Origin: JBBAFM01 sp041655415
GTDB taxonomy: Bacteria; Bacillota; Clostridia; Peptostreptococcales; JAAYPU01
DNA: 37,552 bases
Assembly (NCBI GenBank): GCA_964429195.1
Contig: CAYSBC010000013.1
Coordinates: forward strand, 1 to 37,552
Reading direction: 5' to 3'
Below the pieces are notes generated by a model that was given only the letters and a program-made list of their open reading frames with translations, was not told where the DNA came from and made no database searches. Position 1 is the stretch's first letter, and the number at the start of each line of letters is the position of its first letter. The translations under genes were made by a program, and so were the position numbers. Shown here one piece after another: positions 33,062-37,552 of this stretch.

Positions 33062-33789
33062 ATCCTGCACCTCTTATTTTCATGCAACATTTGTCTTAAC
33101 TTTAAGAGTATTTTTCCATGTATCTGAGACACCCTTGAAATAGATATATTAAGTATCAATGCAATTTCTTTTAACTTCAATTCTTCTTTATAGTATAAAT
33201 TTAAGAGTATTTGTTCCTTTTTTGATAAACATCGGATGGCACGCATCAATTGATCTTTATTTTCTGCATCGAGAAGGCTCTCTTGCGGGTCGACAGCTTT
33301 AGGATCCTCAATGACATCCATCATTGAGAATTCCTCATCCCCTGAAAATAGCGTCCCCTCAAGATAAGAATAGGACAAATGATGGGATGTTTCATAGATG
33401 AAACCTAACTCCGCAACGTCTATGCCCATGTATTCTGCAATTTCATAATCGCTGGGTTCTCTTAGAAGATCTTGTTGTAACTTTTCCTTCACTTGGTACA
33501 TTCGATTAAGCTTATCCATACTACCCCTGGAAAGAGTACCATTTTTTCTAAGCTCATCGTATATAGCCCCTTTTATACGCCATTTTGCATAATGCTTAAA
33601 AGGTATATTTTGTGATGGATCAAATTTGTCGAAAGCTTCCATCAATCCAATTAATCCCAGCGCAATATAATCTTCTCTGCTTAATCCTTGCCTAGGATTT
33701 ATCTGCATCCGATCCACAATATTTTCAACCAGCGGAATATATTCAATTATCTTTTTTTCTTCATTTGCATCGTATCTCCTGACAATCAC
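33058..33789 (-). CDS. sigD: Flagellar/motility sigma factor FliA/SigD (sigma-28)
   Basis: A 243-residue sigma factor of the FliA/WhiG group that directs transcription of late flagellar and chemotaxis genes. Region 2 is IEYIPLVENIVDRM, LSREDYIALGLIGLMEAFDKFDP and FKHYAKWRIKGAIYDELR; region 3 carries SDYEIAEYMGI; region 4 ends in EIALILNISISRVSQIHGKIL, the helix-turn-helix. The start is probably the GTG at 33789 with GGGGTG 6 nt before; a GTG at 33798 is also in frame. It lies about 14 nt after the PilZ gene and overlaps the next one by 4 nt. Confidence 0.95.
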   Translation of the reverse strand: MIVRRYDANEEKKIIEYIPLVENIVDRMQINPRQGLSREDYIALGLIGLMEAFDKFDPSQNIPFKHYAKWRIKGAIYDELRKNGTLSRGSMDKLNRMYQVKEKLQQDLLREPSDYEIAEYMGIDVAELGFIYETSHHLSYSYLEGTLFSGDEEFSMMDVIEDPKAVDPQESLLDAENKDQLMRAIRCLSKKEQILLNLYYKEELKLKEIALILNISISRVSQIHGKILLKLRQMLHENKRCRI

Positions 33790-33802
33790 GCCAAGCACCC
33801 CT

Positions 33803-34489
33803 TTATCTGCTTCTTAAGTTTTCCCTCATTTTCTCAAAGATAAAATGGATAAGTTGTTCTTCCGTTTTGTAGTCCAAATCCAATAATTGAATTCCTGTTT
33901 TGTAAAGCCTTTTCCCAAATCTTTTATTCTCTATTACTCTTGCCACTTTACCTTTGAATCCTTCTTTAAAATAATTATTTTGAATATAAAAAAACAATTG
34001 GGTGCCTTCTATTTGCCTCTCTTTAAGGACAACGCCTATACCCCCGGCACTCAAATCAAAAGAATAGGCTTTTATCTTTTTATAATATTTCATGAGCATC
34101 TCAATATCTTTCTCCCGAATAGACAACAAATCTATTTCTTGAGGTATGATATAGATTAAGAGATCCAGTATAACATTCACTCTTACAGACTCTCTTCTTT
34201 GTATAAGCTCATATTGAGTAGGTTTTTTAATTTCTAATAACGGAATCCGATCATGGATCCTATTAATGATTTCAGCTTGAAAGCTATAGACCTTATGGGA
34301 TTCATCATCGATATATAAAATCTTCAAGATTTCATGGCTTCCTATCATTCCGACAGATTGTTCACCGGAAGGATAACTGATAAAGATACTGTCAGTACCC
34401 AGATCTTGAATTTTCCCATTTCCTATTTTTTGATTGTCAATCGACAATACCTCTACTTTTGCATTGATTTTAAAATCTATTTCCATCAT
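33803..34489 (-). CDS. PilZ-domain flagellar brake protein (YcgR/MotI type, c-di-GMP binding)
   Basis: A 228-residue protein with an N-terminal YcgR-like beta domain (residues about 5-90) and a C-terminal PilZ domain. Both c-di-GMP contact motifs are intact: RxxxR at R99-R103 (QRRESVR) and DxSxxG at D145-S147-G150 (FDLSAGG). Between them is a longer-than-usual linker, about residues 115-140, rich in charge. Such proteins slow or stop the flagellar motor when c-di-GMP is high. Located between flhG and sigD, 6 nt after flhG, it sits where Bacillus carries chemotaxis genes. The brake role is inferred from family and operon. Confidence 0.9.
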   Translation of the reverse strand: MMEIDFKINAKVEVLSIDNQKIGNGKIQDLGTDSIFISYPSGEQSVGMIGSHEILKILYIDDESHKVYSFQAEIINRIHDRIPLLEIKKPTQYELIQRRESVRVNVILDLLIYIIPQEIDLLSIREKDIEMLMKYYKKIKAYSFDLSAGGIGVVLKERQIEGTQLFFYIQNNYFKEGFKGKVARVIENKRFGKRLYKTGIQLLDLDYKTEEQLIHFIFEKMRENLRSR

Positions 34490-34495
34490 TCCACC

Positions 34496-35380
34496 CTAAC
34501 CAAAAACTCGAATCAATCGATTATAGACTTCTGACATTGTATTAATTTTTAACTCTTCATTGCTTGAGCAGATTAATTTATCAGCTATTCTATGAATGCA
34601 TTTCGTGGCCACCGATTTTGGATACTCTGTAACAAAGGGTTTCCTTTGCATGACTGCGTAACTAACTCGGATATCATCTAAAATATAACCAAGAGAATTT
34701 ATATCCATCTTCAAAAATTGGGATACAGTATTTTTGAGTCTCTCATAGGTGTATGCCGCTATTTCACTATTTGCCGCACGATTAATAATCAGATGAATTT
34801 CCCGTTCCATTTTGAGCTCAGATAACACTTTTAATACGCCATATGCATCAGTCATAGCCGTAGGTTCAGGTGTTGTAACCAATAAAATGGTTTGCGAAAA
34901 AGCAATAAAAGACATGAGATTAAAGGAAATGCCTGCCCCGGTATCAATAATGATGGTATCAAAGTCTTCAAGTTCAAGGAATTCTTTTGCAAATCTATTT
35001 TGTTGTTCTTCATCTAAATGGGTCATATTGAATATTCCGGATCCGCCGGGAACAATTTTTATACCTTGAGGACCATCTATCAAGGCCTCCTTTAAAGGCC
35101 TATTGTGAAACAAAACATCAAACAGCGTTATTTCAGGGAAGACATCTAACAAGACATCCACATTAGCTAATCCCAAATCCGCATCAATAACCAGGACCTT
35201 GCTCCCCTTTTGTTGCAATAATATAGCTAGATTGGCAACGATATTTGTTTTACCGACACCTCCCTTTCCACTTGCAACACAAAATATTTTAACACCCTTC
35301 TTTTTAATAGTATCTTGCATTTCTTTTTTTCTTTTTTCTTCAACCAGTTTGCGCAGGTTTTCTGCCTGATCTATTACCAT
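34496..35380 (-). CDS. flhG: Flagellar number regulator FlhG (MinD/ParA-like ATPase)
   Basis: A 294-residue MinD-family ATPase that controls flagellar placement and number with FlhF. The N-terminus carries DQAENLRKLV (residues 4-13), the motif by which FlhG stimulates the FlhF GTPase. The deviant Walker A is SGKGGVGKTN (residues 37-46), followed by VIDADLGLANVDVLL and DTIIIDTGAGI. It overlaps flhF by 7 nt, so the two are translationally coupled. Confidence 0.95.
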   Translation of the reverse strand: MVIDQAENLRKLVEEKRKKEMQDTIKKKGVKIFCVASGKGGVGKTNIVANLAILLQQKGSKVLVIDADLGLANVDVLLDVFPEITLFDVLFHNRPLKEALIDGPQGIKIVPGGSGIFNMTHLDEEQQNRFAKEFLELEDFDTIIIDTGAGISFNLMSFIAFSQTILLVTTPEPTAMTDAYGVLKVLSELKMEREIHLIINRAANSEIAAYTYERLKNTVSQFLKMDINSLGYILDDIRVSYAVMQRKPFVTEYPKSVATKCIHRIADKLICSSNEELKINTMSEVYNRLIRVFG

Positions 35381-36489
35381 TTCATCTCACCCCATATATA
35401 ATCTGCCAAATTATCTTTATGAGCTTCCTCAATATCATCAGGTACTATTTGTCCTTTGCAAATATAACTGATAGGTTTATCTGTAAAGTAACCTGTATTA
35501 AGAATATTCCCCCCATTGTAGGTTTCGTCAAGCTTGGTTAAGATAATACTATCGAAGCCGATCTTTCCATAGTTCTCTAAGGTTCTTACAAAATCTGTAT
35601 TTTTTAGCCCAAGGCTAAGTACTAAATATGTTGTTCCATCCATTTTTTCTAAGTAAGTTTTGATTTCATTCAATTGAAATGCATTTTTATGGTTCCTGCC
35701 CGTTGAATCAATAAAAATTAAGTCTTTGTCCTCAAAAGATTGAATGGCATCAGGCAACTCATCAGGGGAAAATACGGTTTTAAAAGGAACTCCTAAAATA
35801 TTCGCATAAATCTTCAGTTGTTCAACTGCCCCTATTCTATAGGTATCAATCGTTATCAAGCCTATACTCTTGTTATTTTGCAAGACCTCATTGGATATTA
35901 GTTTTGCAATGGTCGTTGTCTTGCCTACACCTGTTGGCCCTATAAAGGTTCTGATTCGCCCCCCTTTATTGGATATGTTAATTTTCTTTTCGATGCCCTC
36001 TTCGATAAATCTTTTTACAGCCTCTTTCTCAGCTGTTTTTTGATCCGGAAAATTTCCTTCTTCCCATTCAGAGTCCTTGAAAAACTTTTCAAAATCCTGA
36101 ATGACAATGCTATGTAAATCCATTTTTACAAGCATATCCTTTATACTTGTAATATCTTTATTTTTTTCTTCTTGCTCTTTGTTAACAAGCCTTTCTATGA
36201 TATCCTTTATCTCTTTTACTTCTTGCCTCATGCTATTTCCGTCATAAATGGCTTCTTCAAGTGAAGTAGCTGATTCCTGACTCGGTAATTGTTTTTTAAC
36301 AATACCATTGCCTTGAACTACTCCCTCAGTTGCAGCGGTTACTTCAATCATCTTAGCCTTAAATAATCCGGTAATACCCTTTTGCCTTACTTCACGCTTG
36401 CTCACGATGACAGCATCGTTTCCAAGCTCTTGCTTTATTAAAACCATGGCCTCATACATATCCTGCACTAAATAATTCTTAATGATCAT
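35374..36489 (-). CDS. flhF: Flagellar biosynthesis GTPase FlhF
   Basis: A 371-residue SRP-type GTPase that targets flagellar basal body assembly. Residues 1-60 are the basic B domain (MIIKNYLVQDMYEAMVLIK, seen at the start), about 85-170 the helical N domain, and the G domain begins at GPTGVGKTTTIAKL (P-loop near 184-197). DTYRIGAVEQL, DSTGRNHKN and LTKLDE follow as G2-G4 motifs. It overlaps flhA by 11 nt and flhG by 7 nt. Confidence 0.95.
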   Translation of the reverse strand: MIIKNYLVQDMYEAMVLIKQELGNDAVIVSKREVRQKGITGLFKAKMIEVTAATEGVVQGNGIVKKQLPSQESATSLEEAIYDGNSMRQEVKEIKDIIERLVNKEQEEKNKDITSIKDMLVKMDLHSIVIQDFEKFFKDSEWEEGNFPDQKTAEKEAVKRFIEEGIEKKINISNKGGRIRTFIGPTGVGKTTTIAKLISNEVLQNNKSIGLITIDTYRIGAVEQLKIYANILGVPFKTVFSPDELPDAIQSFEDKDLIFIDSTGRNHKNAFQLNEIKTYLEKMDGTTYLVLSLGLKNTDFVRTLENYGKIGFDSIILTKLDETYNGGNILNTGYFTDKPISYICKGQIVPDDIEEAHKDNLADYIWGEMKW

Positions 36490-37210
36490 TGACGCTCACC
36501 ATCCCTATCCCTTCTAAATCAATTGAATTCGGTATCTCGTTTAAAGATAGCACCCCTAACTGAGGAAATGTCATTTCTATCAACTTCTTAAAGGCTGCTC
36601 TAATCCTAGGTGCTGTAATGATAATCGGTCTTATACTTTGGGAACTTGAAAGTATGTTATCAATGCTTTCCAATATATTCGTTGTTATCTTTGGATCGAT
36701 TGCGGGGAAGGAACCCTGTATGGTTTTTTGTATATTATCATGAATATATTGTTCCAACTCCGGGTTAATTGTAATGATTTCTAATCGATTCTCACTACTA
36801 ACGTATTGGCTCGTGATAGTTCTTCCTATTCTGTTTCGCACATATTCTGTTAACATCTCCGTATCTTTAACGGTTGGTGCATAATCGGCTAAAGTTTCTA
36901 GGATCGTCAACAAATCTCTTATAGATACTCTCTCTTTCAAAAGATTTTGCAGCACTTTCTGAACCTCACCTAAGGTTAATAAATCGGGTATTAATTCTTC
37001 TACAACCGCACTGTAATCCTCTTTTAAAATGTCTATTAATTGTTTTACTTCTTGCCTTCCTAAAAGCTCATAGCCATTTGTTCGGATAATTTCATTTAAA
37101 TGTGTTACGACCACTGTTGCAGGGTCTACTATAGTATAACCTTTCATTTCTGCTATGTCTTTCTTACTGACATCTATCCATAATGCCGGAAGACCAAAAG
37201 CAGGAGTTTT
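36479..37210 (-). CDS. flhA: Flagellar export gate protein FlhA, C-terminal cytoplasmic domain (truncated at a junction)
   Basis: The last ~240 residues of FlhA, the export gate subunit. Diagnostic sequence runs from PAFGLPALWID through ATVVVTHLNEIIRTNGYELLGRQEVKQLID (in parts), LTLGEVQKVLQNLLKERVSIRD and LLTILETLADYAPTVKD, to the C-terminus. Only this cytoplasmic part is present. The membrane domain is missing: upstream of about 37210 the minus frame runs on for some 37 codons that look nothing like FlhA. A whole FlhA would be near 680 residues. The break is at the joint with the HD hydrolase fragment, so the truncation may be an artefact rather than a broken gene. Confidence 0.9.
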   Translation of the reverse strand, partial: KTPAFGLPALWIDVSKKDIAEMKGYTIVDPATVVVTHLNEIIRTNGYELLGRQEVKQLIDILKEDYSAVVEELIPDLLTLGEVQKVLQNLLKERVSIRDLLTILETLADYAPTVKDTEMLTEYVRNRIGRTITSQYVSSENRLEIITINPELEQYIHDNIQKTIQGSFPAIDPKITTNILESIDNILSSSQSIRPIIITAPRIRAAFKKLIEMTFPQLGVLSLNEIPNSIDLEGIGMVSVNDH

Positions 37211-37455
37211 GGGATTTGTGGCGGGAATTTGAAACCATGGAGACAAAGGAAGCACGGTATGCGGCGTGCATGGATCGATTTCAACCGTTGATTTTGAACC
37301 ACAACACAAACGGACACACATGGCAAAGGCCCGGCATCACGGCAGAGAAAGTATTGAAGCGGAACGAGCCGTTAAAAAAATACGCCCCGGCGTTATGGGC
37401 GTATGCAAACAGCATCGTAAAGGATTCCGTTGAAAAGGGCATTCTTGCGCCTTGA
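37183..37455 (+). CDS. HD-superfamily hydrolase, C-terminal fragment (5' end missing)
   Basis: About 90 residues matching the C-terminal end of small HD-domain phosphohydrolases (the YfbR-like / COG1896 group). It reads LWREFETMETKEARYAACMDRFQPL, then LNHNTNG, W, and PALWAYANSIVKDSVEKG near the end. The HD-motif half, with the metal-binding His and Asp, is absent. Composition is clearly GC-richer than the rest of the window. It reads on the plus strand into the flhA fragment's region, and the first seven codons overlap flhA sequence. The open frame is a partial gene, not a start; the ATG at 37183 may be an internal codon. Confidence 0.7.
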   Translation: MPEDQKQEFWDLWREFETMETKEARYAACMDRFQPLILNHNTNGHTWQRPGITAEKVLKRNEPLKKYAPALWAYANSIVKDSVEKGILAP

Positions 37456-37484
37456 TCCTTCGAACAAAGAAAATAAACGAAGCG

Positions 37485-37520
37485 AAAAAGAAAGCAGGCG
37501 TTCGGTCCTGCTTTCTTTTT
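37485..37520 (+). terminator. Rho-independent terminator of the HD hydrolase fragment
   Basis: A 14-bp perfect stem, AAAAAGAAAGCAGG (37485-37498) with CCTGCTTTCTTTTT (37507-37520), has an 8-nt loop and ends in a T-run. It lies 30 nt past the stop, so this end of the gene is authentic. Confidence 0.85.
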
Positions 37521-37552
37521 CCTTGGTTTGGTAATCATTCAAAGTTTTAACT

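Noticed and set aside
37211..37321. N-terminal extension of the flhA fragment (about 37 codons)
   Set aside because: Antisense of the HD hydrolase fragment, with no FlhA similarity, so it is not part of the flhA product.

Overview
The window looks like chromosomal DNA of a low-GC, motile, anaerobic Firmicute of the class Clostridia. The signs are AT-rich intergenic DNA, strong AGGAGG-type ribosome binding sites, the redox repressor Rex, ferredoxin-type and FAD redox proteins, a Gram-positive flhA-flhF-flhG-sigD flagellar order, and the tsaE-tsaB-rimI-tsaD block. I cannot name the genus from sequence alone. No rRNA, tRNA, CRISPR array, transposase or prophage gene was seen.

Layout. 1-1135: the 3' part of argJ (+) and its terminator. 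1193-3415 (-): a secreted multidomain protein (two copper-amine-oxidase-like stalk domains, an FGE-type fold without the catalytic cysteines, an Ig-like segment and a ricin-like segment), with base composition unlike its neighbours. 3600-4997 (-): a biotin-dependent carboxylase/decarboxylase carboxyltransferase subunit. 5265-8437 (-): a compact DUF362-ferredoxin, FAD oxidoreductase, RNase HI operon. 8577-9224 (-): rex with a well-formed promoter and a probable self-operator. 9442-11358 (+): an ABC-F ATPase. 11554-11787 (+): an orphan acyl carrier protein. 12021-16633 (+): a complete branched-chain amino acid type ABC importer (SBP, livH, livM, livG, livF) with an internal attenuator after the SBP gene.

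16732-20431 (-): an iron-complex-type (FecBCD) importer whose last gene encodes a DUF4213/DUF364 putative metal-chelation protein. Its 5' leader holds an intrinsic terminator and a promoter-proximal inverted repeat, so it is probably regulated, by a signal I cannot identify. 20777-24416 (-): ribU-like S component, tsaE, tsaB, rimI, a small Cys-rich protein and tsaD. tsaE/B/D carry out tRNA t6A synthesis. 24616-27254 (-): PepV-type dipeptidase and a CapA-family lipoprotein. 27314-27532 (-): a NifU-like Fe-S scaffold; a perfect 46-bp palindrome overlaps its stop codon.

27639-37210 (-): one long run of tightly packed genes. It begins with flagellar export and regulation (flhA fragment, flhF, flhG, a PilZ protein, sigD, a SwrB-like position protein, two FlgF/FlgG rod proteins) and continues, 4 nt later, into two paralogous long-chain acyl-CoA synthetase-type ligases.

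The last ~350 bases (37183-37552) do not belong to this story. A GC-richer 3' fragment of an HD-superfamily hydrolase on the + strand is joined head-to-head to a truncated flhA across about 20 bp that is compatible with both genes. It is either an assembly chimera or a microhomology rearrangement, and it should be resolved before using that end.

The points most worth a second look are the FecBCD/DUF364 operon with its uncharacterised leader, the ligase pair fused to the flagellar operon, the cysteine-less FGE-like surface protein with its 21-nt-phased upstream repeats, the large palindrome after nifU, and the right-end junction.
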